Source of the DNA: Deltaproteobacteria bacterium
GTDB taxonomy: Bacteria > Desulfobacterota > Desulfobaccia > Desulfobaccales > 0-14-0-80-60-11
DNA: 32,494 nucleotides
Direction of reading: 5' to 3'
Assembly: GCA_016208235.1 (NCBI GenBank)
Contig: JACQYN010000066.1
Location: 1 to 32,494, forward strand
Shown one piece after another: positions 15,461 to 23,656 of the stretch. The notes beneath the pieces were generated by a model, which ran no database searches, had not been told where the DNA came from, and worked only from the letters and a program-made list of their open reading frames with translations. The position numbers were made by a program, and so were the translations under genes. How positions within the stretch are numbered: position 1 is the first letter of the stretch; every line of letters begins with the position of its first letter.

Positions 15461-15869
15461 GGGATCAGGGTTTGATTCTAGTTAGCTTTGCAAGAACTGC
15501 GTTCCCTCCTTTAAGGTAAAACCACCCCAAGTTTCCACCTCCCTGCAGTAGCTCCAGCCTGTTAGACCTGGATTCGATAATCGCCTGAATCTTTAGGTAT
15601 TTCTGCGTTTTCTCGCGCCTGGAAGGTTTTGGCGGCGTGGATGGGGCAAGATTGCCCGCATCGGCCGGCCAAGGCGTCCAGCGTTTCTCCGGACCGGTAT
15701 ATTTCGAGGCCTTGGACCTCATTTTCATAAATCTATTAACCCAATCCATGATCTACAGGTGAACCCATGAAATCGCAGAAGCAGGGAACCAATCCGGTGG
15801 GGACCGCCTGGCTGGACCAACGATCGGCTGCCGGTAATGCAGCCTGAAAAATTAACAGAAGGAGAAGAA
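15461..15869. other. spacer upstream of mvhD with no supported gene
   Basis: No intact gene. Two minus-strand frames are open: 15465-15749, and a fragment ending at 15562-15564 that reads EIYRSGETLDALAGRCGQSC in part. A plus-strand frame of 26 codons starts at 15767 ([20 protein letters not shown]). None has a ribosome binding site or a family I know, so I leave them uncalled. The last bases carry the mvhD ribosome binding site AAGGAG. Confidence 0.4.
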
Positions 15870-16305
15870 ATGAAAGAGCCAGAGTTTCCCAGAATACTGG
15901 GGATATGTTGCCGTTGGTGTTCGTATGCCGGGGCCGACCTGGCAGGCGCCATGCGTCTGCAATACCCCCACCGGGCGGGTGGACATTTTGCATATCCTCA
16001 AAGCCTTTGAATTAGGGTTCGACACGATATTCCTTTCCGGCTGTCACGAAGGAGACTGCCACTACCTGGCCGGTAATATCAGGGCCAAGAAGCGGGTCAA
16101 CAAATTGAAAAAAGACCTGGCGGCCATGGGCATCGAACCGGAGCGGCTGGAAATGTTCCACGTCAGCTCCGGAGAGGGTCCCAAATTTGCCGGGGTCTGC
16201 AAGGAAATGTACGAAAGGGCCCAGAAGCTGGGGCCCAACCCGGTGAATCGAGAAGCCCGGGCCGCCTGGCTGGCAACCCAGCCAAGGGCCGACATCGCGG
16301 TTTAG
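15870..16305 (+). pseudogene. mvhD: MvhD/FlpD-like hydrogenase iron-sulfur subunit, broken by a short deletion
   Basis: MvhD passes electrons from a hydrogenase or formate dehydrogenase to heterodisulfide-reductase-type HdrA through a 2Fe-2S centre. Two frames together give it. From ATG 15870 (AGAAGGAG upstream) the first reads [20 protein letters not shown], then [13 protein letters not shown]. The second, from about 15970, reads [20 protein letters not shown], then FLSGCHEGDCHYLAGN. In intact homologues QYP is followed by about ten residues ending in a conserved Cys before S/TGRVD; here they are missing and the frame changes inside AATACCCCCACC (15961-15972). I infer a deletion of about 28-31 bases. 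No hdrA is adjacent. Unless the read is wrong, the protein is not functional. Confidence 0.75.
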
Positions 16306-16318
16306 GAGGAGGGTTTTT

Positions 16319-16417
16319 ATGGGTTTTCGTACCACCCGCACCCCGGCCTGCGATCCGGTGGCCAAGATCCCGGAATTCAAAGTCTGCGCGGTGAAGGTGG
16401 AGAAATTGGCGGCATGA
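16319..16417 (+). CDS. short ORF of 32 residues with strong ribosome binding site
   Basis: ATG 16319 lies 8 bases after AGGAGG, 13 bases past the mvhD stop, and opens a 32-codon frame: MGFRTTRTPACDPVAKIPEF, then KVCAVKVEKLAA. The good ribosome binding site and operon position suggest it is the start of a real gene, either a tiny protein or a longer gene cut short by a deletion like its two neighbours. The family is unknown to me. Confidence 0.4.
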   Translation: MGFRTTRTPACDPVAKIPEFKVCAVKVEKLAA

Positions 16418-16494
16418 ATGGCTGTGGATAATCAGGCCAATGACTCGATAACCACCTGCAATCTGACCAGCAAACAGCAAGGAGGAGATAATTT

Positions 16495-17513
16495 ATGGGC
16501 ACTATAGACTTAAGCACTCTGGCCGAAAAGCGACAGAAGAGCATTTTTCGCGATATTCTCCCGGAATCCCACATGAATGCCTGTTTCACCTGCGGCACCT
16601 GCTCCGGCGGCTGCCCCCTGACCGGCATGGAGAGCACTAAAGACGAGGGTCTGGACTGCCGCAAGGCCATCCGCATGGCCGCGTTTGGACTGGACCAGGA
16701 GCTCATCGATTCCCGCTTCGTCTGGATCTGCACCGGCTGCCAGCGCTGCGAAATCGGCTGCCCCATGGGCGTCAAGCTGATTAAGGTCTGGGGCGCGGCC
16801 AAGGCGGCCCGGCCCCGGGAGCGGGTCCCCGGCGTGCTCCACAAGGGCGTGGACATGTGCCTCAGGACTGGGAACAACATGGGCATCCCCGAAGACGACT
16901 ACGTCACCCTATTGGAGGAATTGGGCGAGGAACTGGCCGAGGAGTGCTGCCCCGGCTTTATCACCCCGGTGGAGAAGGTGGGCGCGGACTACCTCCACTT
17001 CCAGAACTCCAAGGAGGCTTACGCCGAACCTGACGACATGAAGTGGTGGTGGAAAATCTTTTATGCCGCCAAGGCCGATTGGACCACTTCTTCCAAGAAC
17101 TGGGAATCGGTGGATTGGGCGCAGGCCGCATCGTCACCTGGCACGACTCCTGTAAACACGGCCGCTCGGCCTACATGACCTTCGGCGACGACTCCAACTT
17201 CGAGAAAGCCCGGAAGATTATCTCCTACTGCATTGATATGCAGAACTTCCGGGAGATGCCCCACAACCGCCTGGAAGCTTTCTGCTGCGGCGCGGGCGCG
17301 GGCAACTGGCCGGGCCCCTTTGAGAAGGAAAAGACGGAGCACGGCAGCTTCAAGGCCGAAGACATCCGGGCCACGGGCGCGGACCTGGTCATCGCCGGTT
17401 GCTCCAACTGCCGGGACCAGATCATGAAGAACCTGAAGCCTAAGTTCCAACTGGACATCGAAGTTAAGTACATCTGGGAGATGGTGGCCGACGCCCTGAT
17501 CCTGGAGGAATAA
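16495..17513 (+). pseudogene. HdrC/HdrB-like iron-sulfur electron-transfer protein with internal deletion
   Basis: A cytoplasmic Fe-S protein combining an HdrC-like ferredoxin domain and an HdrB/D-like CCG domain. The start at 16495 has AGGAGGAG 8 bases upstream. Two 4Fe-4S motifs are CFTCGTCSGGCP and CTGCQRCEIGCP. The first frame runs to KNWESVDW (about 17117); the other frame resumes at GRIVTWHDSCKHGRSAYMTF and gives one CCG motif, CCGAGAGNW ... CSNCRDQIMKNL, ending at 17513. Intact homologues, as I recall them, carry roughly 90-100 more residues in between, including a first cysteine set. I infer a deletion of about 300 bases with a frame change near 17110-17130. It sits behind the broken mvhD, so the electron-transfer unit appears dead. 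Confidence 0.75.
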
Positions 17514-17578
17514 GGACTGGGAATACCAGAACAAAAATGAGGCCAGCATAATTGCTTCGGCCAAAACCGGAGGTATAG

Positions 17579-18592
17579 ATGCGGAAATTAAGTTATTTGC
17601 TCGGTATTCTGTGGGTCCTACTGTTGGCGGAGATAGTCTGGGCCGCCGGTCAATCGGGTCTGGTTACAATGAACTTCGACATCTCGGCGCAGCCCGCTGG
17701 CGAAGAGGTAAGGCTCTGGATTCCCTACCCTGTATCAGATCAAGACCAACTCATTAGCGAGGTCAAGGTCACCGGAGACTTTAGAGCCTCCGCGGTCTAT
17801 ACCGACCCTGGGCATGGCAATCCCATTCTTTTTGCCTCATGGGACAAGGGGGCCAAGAGCCGTAAATTGACCTTATCTTTTCATGCCCAGCGTCAAGAGG
17901 TCCTGCGTCGTAATTTCCCCACCAAAGAAACCTGTTGGGACCCGGCCGATTACCAGGCTTATCTGAAAGCCACCAAGCTTGGGCCCATTGATGGCGAAGT
18001 CAAGAAACTGGCGAATACCATCACCAAGGGGCAGAACACGGTCCAAGCCAAAGCCAAGGCCATCTATGACTGGATCTGCCAAAACATGTACCGCGACCCA
18101 GATACCCGCGGCTGCGGTACGGGGGATGTCTGCGCGCTGCTGAAGAAACCCGGCGGCAAGTGCACTGATATCTCTTCGGTTTATGTCGCCCTCGCCCGGG
18201 CGGCAGGAGTGCCGGCCCGGGAAATCTTCGGCCTCCGTTTGGGTAAGAAGCCCGAGGAAGATATCACCCAATACCAGCATTGCTGGGCTGAATTTTACCT
18301 ACCCGGTTATGGCTGGGTGCCGGTGGACCCTGCCGATGTACGCAAAGCCATGCTGGTGGAGAAGTTACAGCCGAAAGACCCGAAGACCAGGGCCTATGAG
18401 GAGTATTTCTGGGGCGGCATTGATCAATACCGTATCAAACTTGCGGAGGGCCGGGATCTCATACTGAACCCACCGCAGAGCGGCGAAGCTCTCAACACCT
18501 TTGGCTATCCCTTTGCCCAGGTGGGGACCCGTACCCTTGATTGGCTGGAGCCGGCGACTTTCAAATACCAGTTTATCTGGAAGACGCAATGA
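17579..18592 (+). CDS. exported transglutaminase-like (TGc) protein
   Basis: A 337-residue protein with an N-terminal signal peptide (LSYLLGILWVLLLAEIVWAA, cleavage near residue 23), so periplasmic or surface-exposed. An N-terminal beta-rich domain (~25-110) precedes a transglutaminase-like cysteine-protease fold. The triad is visible as Cys195 (GGKCTDISSVYVALARAAGV), His234 (QHCWAEFYLPGYGWV) and Asp250 (PVDPADV). Such bacterial proteins are usually peptidases or amidases acting on peptides or cell wall; real substrate unknown. GGAGG lies 6 bases before ATG 17579. It stands between the broken hdr-like gene and the double-cubane reductase; codon use looks like the neighbours. Confidence 0.9.
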   Translation: MRKLSYLLGILWVLLLAEIVWAAGQSGLVTMNFDISAQPAGEEVRLWIPYPVSDQDQLISEVKVTGDFRASAVYTDPGHGNPILFASWDKGAKSRKLTLSFHAQRQEVLRRNFPTKETCWDPADYQAYLKATKLGPIDGEVKKLANTITKGQNTVQAKAKAIYDWICQNMYRDPDTRGCGTGDVCALLKKPGGKCTDISSVYVALARAAGVPAREIFGLRLGKKPEEDITQYQHCWAEFYLPGYGWVPVDPADVRKAMLVEKLQPKDPKTRAYEEYFWGGIDQYRIKLAEGRDLILNPPQSGEALNTFGYPFAQVGTRTLDWLEPATFKYQFIWKTQ

Positions 18593-18626
18593 GCATCCGG
18601 CAGAGAAGAAGCAAAGGATAAAAGAC

Positions 18627-18658
18627 ATCGTGGTTTTTCCAGACATTATAACCACGAT
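18627..18658 (+). other. perfect 9-bp inverted repeat between transglutaminase and reductase genes
   Basis: ATCGTGGTT (18627-18635) and AACCACGAT (18650-18658) form a perfect stem with a 14-base loop in the 143-bp gap. There is no U-run after it, so it is not a typical intrinsic terminator. It could be a factor-dependent terminator element, an mRNA-stabilising hairpin or an operator for the downstream unit. Confidence 0.45.
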
Positions 18659-18735
18659 CAGGTCAGGGGCATCGCCGCGTCTCTTCAGGCTTTATGCGAC
18701 CGACTCCCTGCCAACCATAAGAGGAGAGTGAATTT

Positions 18736-20010
18736 ATGCCAACCCCCTACGACGACATGTGGGAGAAACTCAACCTGGACCTGGCCGCCCATGAGGGCTT
18801 GCTGCAGGTCCTGGGCAAATTTTACGGAGACATCTACCTGACCCAGGAAGGCCGCCTCAAAGGCATGGAATACCTGGATTTCGTGCTGTCCGAGGTCCAC
18901 GGCCTACGCATCAAGGAACTCCAAGAGGCCAAGGCCCAAGGGCGCAAGGTCATCGGCACCTTTTGCGTCTTTGTACCGGAAGAGCTGGTGCTGGCCGCGG
19001 ACGCCGTCTGCGTGGGCCTGTGCGCCGGGGCCGAAATCGGCAAGGAAGCGGCGGAGAAGATTTTGCCCCGAAACACCTGTGCCTTGATTAAGTCCTTTGT
19101 GGGCTTTAAACTCTCCCGCCTCTGCCCCTTCATCGAGTCCTGCGACCTGGTGGTGGGGGAGACCACCTGCGACGGCAAGAAAAAAGCTTACGAAATCTTC
19201 GACGAGTACGCCCCGGTCTACGTCATGGAAATTCCCCAGATGAAGCAGACCTGCGACCGGGAGTTGTGGAAGGCGGAAGTCCGGCGCTTTAAAGAGAGAA
19301 TCGAAGAGGTTGCCGGCAAGGAGATTACCGCGGCCAGACTCAAAGAAGCCATCAAGCTGGGGAACCGCCGGCGGCGGGTGTTGCAACGTCTCAACCAACT
19401 CCGGACTGCGGTCCCCACCCCCATCTCCGGGCGGGACGTGCTGCTCATCAACCAGGTGAGCTTCTATGACGATCCGGTCCGCTTTACCGCCAAAATCGGG
19501 GAGCTGTGCGATGAACTGGAAAAGCGGGTGAAAGCCGGAGAAGGCGTCGTCCCGTCCGGGACCCCGCGGCTCATGCTCTCCGGCTGCCCCATGGCCGTGC
19601 CCAACTGGAAGCTTCCTTATATCGTGGAATCCTCCGGCGCGGTCATCATAGGCGAAGAGTCCTGTATCGGCACCAGGAATATCCGGGATTTGGTGGACGA
19701 ATCCGGCGACACCATGGAGGAGATGCTGGAGGCCCTGGTGGACCGTTACCTGCGTATTGACTGCGCCTGTTTCACCCCAAATAAGGAGCGGCTCCAAAAC
19801 ATCGTTTCCATGGCGAAGGATCTCCAGGTCAAGGGAGTGATCCATTTTGCCCTAAACTTCTGCCAGCCTTATGCCATCGAGGCCTTCAAGGTAGGCCGGG
19901 CCCTGGAAGCGGCGGGCATCCCCATGCTCAGCATCGAAACGGATTACAGCATGGAGGACGTGGAGCAGCTCAAGACCCGGGTAGAGGCCTTTTTGGAAAT
20001 GGTGCGTTAA
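18736..20010 (+). CDS. double-cubane-cluster 2-hydroxyacyl-CoA-dehydratase-family reductase
   Basis: A 424-residue cytoplasmic Fe-S protein of the HgdB/BcrB superfamily, in the single-subunit double-cubane-cluster (YjiM/DCCP-like) branch. Family landmarks are GTFCVFVPEELVLAADAVCV (Cys77, Cys92, plus Cys96), SRLCPFIESCDLVVGETTCDG (Cys130, 136, 145), SGCPMAVPNWK (Cys284) and GEESCIGTRN (Cys310). Characterised members carry an [8Fe-9S] double cubane and accept very low-potential electrons from an ATP-driven activator, reducing small molecules such as acetylene in vitro; the natural substrate is unknown. GAGGAGAG lies 9-10 bases before ATG 18736. The activator follows after one small gene, so the ATP-dependent pair is complete. 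Confidence 0.9.
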   Translation: MPTPYDDMWEKLNLDLAAHEGLLQVLGKFYGDIYLTQEGRLKGMEYLDFVLSEVHGLRIKELQEAKAQGRKVIGTFCVFVPEELVLAADAVCVGLCAGAEIGKEAAEKILPRNTCALIKSFVGFKLSRLCPFIESCDLVVGETTCDGKKKAYEIFDEYAPVYVMEIPQMKQTCDRELWKAEVRRFKERIEEVAGKEITAARLKEAIKLGNRRRRVLQRLNQLRTAVPTPISGRDVLLINQVSFYDDPVRFTAKIGELCDELEKRVKAGEGVVPSGTPRLMLSGCPMAVPNWKLPYIVESSGAVIIGEESCIGTRNIRDLVDESGDTMEEMLEALVDRYLRIDCACFTPNKERLQNIVSMAKDLQVKGVIHFALNFCQPYAIEAFKVGRALEAAGIPMLSIETDYSMEDVEQLKTRVEAFLEMVR

Positions 20011-20022
20011 GGTGGTTACTGC

Positions 20023-20259
20023 ATGACTTCTAACAAGGCCCCGATCATCCCTCTGCACCTCCACCCGGGATTCCAGGACCGGCACCGGGTGAATGAACTG
20101 AAAACCGCGCTGATGACGGAAAGCCTCGCTTTCGTCCAGGTGGCCCTGGACAATGCCGACGGACCTGGCGGCGCTTCACCCCGGGCGGTAAAAATCCTGG
20201 AACGGGCCTGTGCGCTTCTGGACGAAGCCCGGGATCGGCTGGTTCACGAGTTGTTATAA
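20023..20259 (+). CDS. 78-residue protein of unknown function between reductase and activator
   Basis: Encodes MTSNKAPIIPLHLHPGFQDR followed by mostly helical, charged sequence (RVNELKTALMTESLAFVQVA, ILERACALLDEARDRLVHEL). There is no membrane segment and a single Cys. It starts 12 bp after the reductase stop and ends 13 bp before the activator start, so it is in the operon. A weak AAGGTGG precedes the ATG by about 9 bases. No family is known to me. Position suggests an accessory or regulatory partner of the reductase/activator pair. Confidence 0.65.
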   Translation: MTSNKAPIIPLHLHPGFQDRHRVNELKTALMTESLAFVQVALDNADGPGGASPRAVKILERACALLDEARDRLVHELL

Positions 20260-20272
20260 TGGGTAAGAACCG

Positions 20273-21055
20273 GTGACGGCGAACAGTCCCCTGGTGGCGG
20301 GTATCGATATCGGCTCCCGCTCCATTGAGCTGGTTCTTCTCCAGGACGGCCAGGTGGTGCACTGGGACCTGCTCCCCACCACCTTCGATCCTCTGGGCCA
20401 ATGCCGGAGTTTGCTGGACCGGGTGCGGGCCGCCAGGATTGTGGCCACCGGCTACGGCAGGAAACTCCTGCTGGAAAATCTGGATCACCCCGAGATTGCC
20501 GCGATCACGGAGATTCAGGCCTACGCCCTGGGGGCCCGGCGCCTGTTTCCCGGAGTGCGCACCATCCTGGACATCGGCGGTCAGGACACCAAGGCCATTG
20601 CCCTGACCATGGACGGCACGGTGTCCAAGTTCGAAATGAACGACCGCTGCGCCGCGGGCACCGGGAAATTCCTGGAGTTCATGGCCGTGGCCCTGCAAGT
20701 GCCCCTGGAGAAATTCGGCGACTTCGCGTTGCAAGCCGACAGGCGCATCCAGATCAGCAGCATGTGCACCGTTTTCGCGGAGAGCGAGGCCACCAGCCTC
20801 ATGGCCCGGGGCGAAAGTCCGGCCAATATCGCCATGGGGCTGCACCTGGCCATCGTCTCCCGCACCCTGGCCATGCTGCGCCGGGTGGGGGTGACGCCGC
20901 CCGTGCTCTTCGCCGGTGGCGTGGCCCATAACCCTTGCATCAGAACCCTCTTGGAAGAAAGCCTGGGAGAATCCATTCAGGTTCCGGAACAGCCCGACTT
21001 GGTGGGCGCCCTGGGCGCGGCTCTTTATGGACAGAAACTCGTTGCCAATGAATGA
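20273..21055 (+). CDS. ASKHA-type ATPase activator of the double-cubane reductase (HgdC/YjiL family)
   Basis: A 260-residue cytoplasmic BadF/BadG/BcrA/BcrD-family ATPase, the usual length. ATP-binding ASKHA motifs are AGIDIGSRSIELVLL (phosphate 1), ILDIGGQDTKAI (phosphate 2) and LFAGGVAHNPCIRTLL (adenosine). Cys126 (NDRCAAGTGKFLE) and Cys165 (SSMCTVFAESE) match the two cysteines per subunit that bridge one 4Fe-4S cluster in the homodimer of HgdC. It hydrolyses ATP to push electrons to the partner reductase encoded 262 bp upstream. Translation starts at GTG 20273 without a strong ribosome binding site, possibly coupled to the preceding small gene. Its last 31 bases overlap the convergent TPR gene. 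Confidence 0.93.
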   Translation: MTANSPLVAGIDIGSRSIELVLLQDGQVVHWDLLPTTFDPLGQCRSLLDRVRAARIVATGYGRKLLLENLDHPEIAAITEIQAYALGARRLFPGVRTILDIGGQDTKAIALTMDGTVSKFEMNDRCAAGTGKFLEFMAVALQVPLEKFGDFALQADRRIQISSMCTVFAESEATSLMARGESPANIAMGLHLAIVSRTLAMLRRVGVTPPVLFAGGVAHNPCIRTLLEESLGESIQVPEQPDLVGALGAALYGQKLVANE

Positions 21056-21771
21056 GAAAATACCGTCTGGTCTTTTCCAATTCCTTGAGAGAGGTGGAAA
21101 GGCAGTTGGAAAAGACCTCTATGTCGCCTTTTCAAATCAGGGCAGTAATCTTCAATTTCAATTTGTTGATATCCAATGCTACCGGCGTACCGGCGATTTT
21201 TTCTGGTTGTCAGAGCCCGGAGCTCGGTTTGGAAATGGTTTTTAACCCCTGGGGGCAGCCCTGCATCTGCCAGGGCCTGCCGGTAAATTTTTTTGGCGGC
21301 TTCCGGTTTGGCCATTTTTTCATAGAGATCCCCCAAAAGGAAGTAAATATCGGCGCTGGCCGCGTTTTGCCGCACCTGGCCTTCTAAAACCGCAATTGCC
21401 TGGGGGAGATTCCCTTGTTGTCTTAAATAGAAAGCCAGCGTAAAAGTATACTTGGCATTTTCCGGCTGCCACTCATGGGCTTTTTGGCACCATGGGAGAG
21501 CTTCCGGGAGACGGTCTTTGGCCAGGAGAACCCCCAGATTATAGGCCGCTTCGGGGAACTGGGGGGCAGTCTTTAGGGCGGTGCGGAACGCGGCCTCAGC
21601 TTCCTTCAGTTTGCCCTGTTCAGCCAGGAGCAACCCCAGGTTAAAGTTGGCCGTGGCGTTATCTGGGAGCCGGTAGAATTTCTCGTGACACTCCCGGCAA
21701 CTGCTCGTGCCGACGTAGCCTTGGTCCCGGGGAGGTGAGGAGCCCGCCACGACTGGGGAAACCTCCTTCAT
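21025..21771 (-). CDS. TPR protein with a residual cytochrome c (CxxCH) N-terminus, apparently internally deleted
   Basis: From ATG 21771 the frame gives 248 residues. The start YVGTSSCRECHEKFYRL is the first haem site (CRECH) of the multihaem cytochrome/TPR proteins common in Desulfobacterota. It jumps directly to PDNATANFNLGLLLAEQG and four or so TPR units (residues ~38-190). In the family several hundred residues with more CxxCH motifs normally lie between, so an in-frame internal deletion is likely. The frame stays open upstream to 21849 and encodes a signal-like GLALAVIIAFFFWP, but no ATG, GTG or TTG precedes it, so the true start is unclear or lost; GTG 21750 has AAGGAGG in front. The last ~50 residues look non-family. 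If made, it would sit in the periplasm. Confidence 0.6.
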   Translation of the reverse strand: MKEVSPVVAGSSPPRDQGYVGTSSCRECHEKFYRLPDNATANFNLGLLLAEQGKLKEAEAAFRTALKTAPQFPEAAYNLGVLLAKDRLPEALPWCQKAHEWQPENAKYTFTLAFYLRQQGNLPQAIAVLEGQVRQNAASADIYFLLGDLYEKMAKPEAAKKIYRQALADAGLPPGVKNHFQTELRALTTRKNRRYAGSIGYQQIEIEDYCPDLKRRHRGLFQLPFHLSQGIGKDQTVFSHSLATSFCP

Positions 21772-21849
21772 TTCAGATCGTTGGGGCCAGAAAAAAAAGG
21801 CGATTATGACGGCGAGAGCCAGCCCGGCCCTTGACCTGCCTCCCTTTAT

Positions 21850-23382
21850 TTAACCGGAAAAGGAAGAAACACAAATTTTTTCAATGGCAGCCTTGATCTG
21901 GCAGGCTCTCCAGCCGAAATCGGTCAGGCAGGCGACGCCTTCCTTAATATAGGCCGCGTCATACGGGTCCCGCAAAAGATCAACCACCAACTCTTTGGCG
22001 GTATCTTGGATCGAATCTAAAAGTTTTTTATTGGAAGGATAAAGATGCGCGTCAAAGCAGAAAAGGATGGTCAGGTCCGAGTTTTTTGCCAGGTTCACGG
22101 CCTTTTGAATTTCTTCCTCCGCCGGCTCGATGGAGACAATTTGCATCTCCGGATTAAGACCAAATTTCCGAAACTCGTTGCGGACGAACTCCTTTTCCTG
22201 CAAAACTTCCTTTTCCACCATGATCTTGGAATCGAAAAAGGAAAATTGAGGAAAGATAACGCCGATTCTTTTTTCTCCGCTCTTTAGCGGCACTAGTCTT
22301 CTCTCATCTTGGATAACCTGGACGGATTCCCGGCAGATTCGGGCAGCCAGGATGGCGCCTTCTTTTTCAGCCGCGGGTTCTCCCCCCTCAAATCTTTTTT
22401 CCCTCTTTAATTTCAATCTCTTGATCCGTGCGGCACTCTCCTCCAGTTCTTGCAGGGGAAGCTGCTTGTTTCGGTAAGCCTCGAGAAGCTTATAAAAAAC
22501 CTCTTTCTGGGCCTGGAGGTCATGACAGACCAGAAGAATATCATGTCCTGCTTGCGCCGCTAAAATCCCCGCTTCTCCGATGGGGCAGATCGCGGAAATA
22601 GCGCCCATTTCCAGATCGTCGCTGGCAATGACCCCCTGGAAGTTGAGCTCTTTCCGGAGGTAATCGTAAATAATCCTCCTGGAAAAGGTGGCAATCTTCT
22701 TCGGACCAGGATCAAGTTGGGGATAGTAGGGATGCGAAGACATCACCAGATCGACTCCGGTATTAATCGCTTTCACGAAAGGCTGGAGATGCACCTCCTC
22801 CATCTCTTTCCAGGTGGATTGTATTACTGGCAGTCCCAGATGGGCGTCCATGGGTGCATGGCCCTTGCCGGGAAAATGCTTGGCGCAGGCTGAAATACCG
22901 TTCTTTTGCATGGCGGCAATCCGGGCCGCGCCCATCTCCGCCACCAATCGCCAATCTTTGCCGTAAGAGCGTATGCCGATATTCGGGCTATAAGCAGCGG
23001 TCAAGACATCGAGCACCGGCGCCAGATTCACGTCCAGCCCCAGCCTTCGCAGTTCTTTCGCCTCGATTTCCCCCTGCTTCCCGGCATAGGCGATGGTTCC
23101 GGTAGTCCCGACAGCCAGATTGTCCGGGAACACAGAAATGCCCTCCCGGAACATGATGACCCGCCCGCCTTCATGGTCTGCCGCCACCAGCAGTTTTCTG
23201 CCCAGAGCCTCTTCCAGGTCGGCAATGAGTTTTTTCATCTGCCGGGGAGTCTCAAAATTGATGCGGTAGAGAATCAGCCCGCCCGCGTGCAGCTCCTGAA
23301 AATGACGGACGATCTCCGGGGTGATCCTGGTTCCGGGAATGCCGATGACCAGCCGTTCGCCCACAAGTTCTTCTATTTTCAT
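21850..23382 (-). CDS. nagZ: glycoside hydrolase family 3 beta-N-acetylhexosaminidase (NagZ-like)
   Basis: A 510-residue protein without a signal peptide, so probably cytoplasmic like NagZ, which trims GlcNAc from muropeptides during cell-wall recycling. The GH3 TIM-barrel spans residues ~1-330: substrate motif KHFPGKGHAPMDAHLGLP (K168-H169, catalytic Asp/His dyad D179/H181) and nucleophile Asp in VIASDDLEMGA (residue 255/256). A C-terminal alpha/beta domain (~340-510) is present, as in two-domain Gram-positive-type NagZ. ATG 23382 has no clear ribosome binding site. The cytochrome/TPR gene follows on the same strand; the open upstream part of that frame touches the nagZ stop. The SSS transporter 1.3 kb away could supply sugars, but this is speculative. 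Confidence 0.88.
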   Translation of the reverse strand: MKIEELVGERLVIGIPGTRITPEIVRHFQELHAGGLILYRINFETPRQMKKLIADLEEALGRKLLVAADHEGGRVIMFREGISVFPDNLAVGTTGTIAYAGKQGEIEAKELRRLGLDVNLAPVLDVLTAAYSPNIGIRSYGKDWRLVAEMGAARIAAMQKNGISACAKHFPGKGHAPMDAHLGLPVIQSTWKEMEEVHLQPFVKAINTGVDLVMSSHPYYPQLDPGPKKIATFSRRIIYDYLRKELNFQGVIASDDLEMGAISAICPIGEAGILAAQAGHDILLVCHDLQAQKEVFYKLLEAYRNKQLPLQELEESAARIKRLKLKREKRFEGGEPAAEKEGAILAARICRESVQVIQDERRLVPLKSGEKRIGVIFPQFSFFDSKIMVEKEVLQEKEFVRNEFRKFGLNPEMQIVSIEPAEEEIQKAVNLAKNSDLTILFCFDAHLYPSNKKLLDSIQDTAKELVVDLLRDPYDAAYIKEGVACLTDFGWRACQIKAAIEKICVSSFSG

Positions 23383-23461
23383 ATAGATTTCATTTTATAT
23401 AGTGTCAGGTTCCATAAAAAGTGGGATATAAACCGAGCCCCTCTTGAATGCCAGGTATTTT

Positions 23462-23550
23462 AAGTCCCCCTTTTCTAAAGGGGGATTTAGGGGGATTATC
23501 AGGCGCTTATATAATCCCCCCTGCCCCCCTTTAGAAAAGGGGGGTATAAA
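23462..23550. repeat. G/C-run palindromic repeat (MITE/REP-like)
   Basis: Imperfect inverted repeat of two arms of about 37 bases: the left arm reads CCCCCTTTTCTAAAGGGGG then AGGGGGATTA, and the right arm (23512-23550) is its complement with a few changes. This CCCCCTTT..AAAGGGGG palindrome type is a familiar dispersed intergenic repeat in many bacterial genomes. It lies between nagZ and the alkD-like gene and carries no gene. Confidence 0.75.
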
Positions 23551-23656
23551 AGTCCATGATTAAATGTCTCGGTATTTAAAGAACGCCACACTATGTTTCA
23601 GGCGGCCACTGCCAAGGCCAGAGCCCTGCGCCGTTTAATGCCGACCTGCACTAAGA

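Noticed and set aside
15465-15749. 94-codon minus-strand ORF and an overlapping fragment in another frame
   Set aside because: No ribosome binding site or family; two frames look equally protein-like, so neither can be supported.
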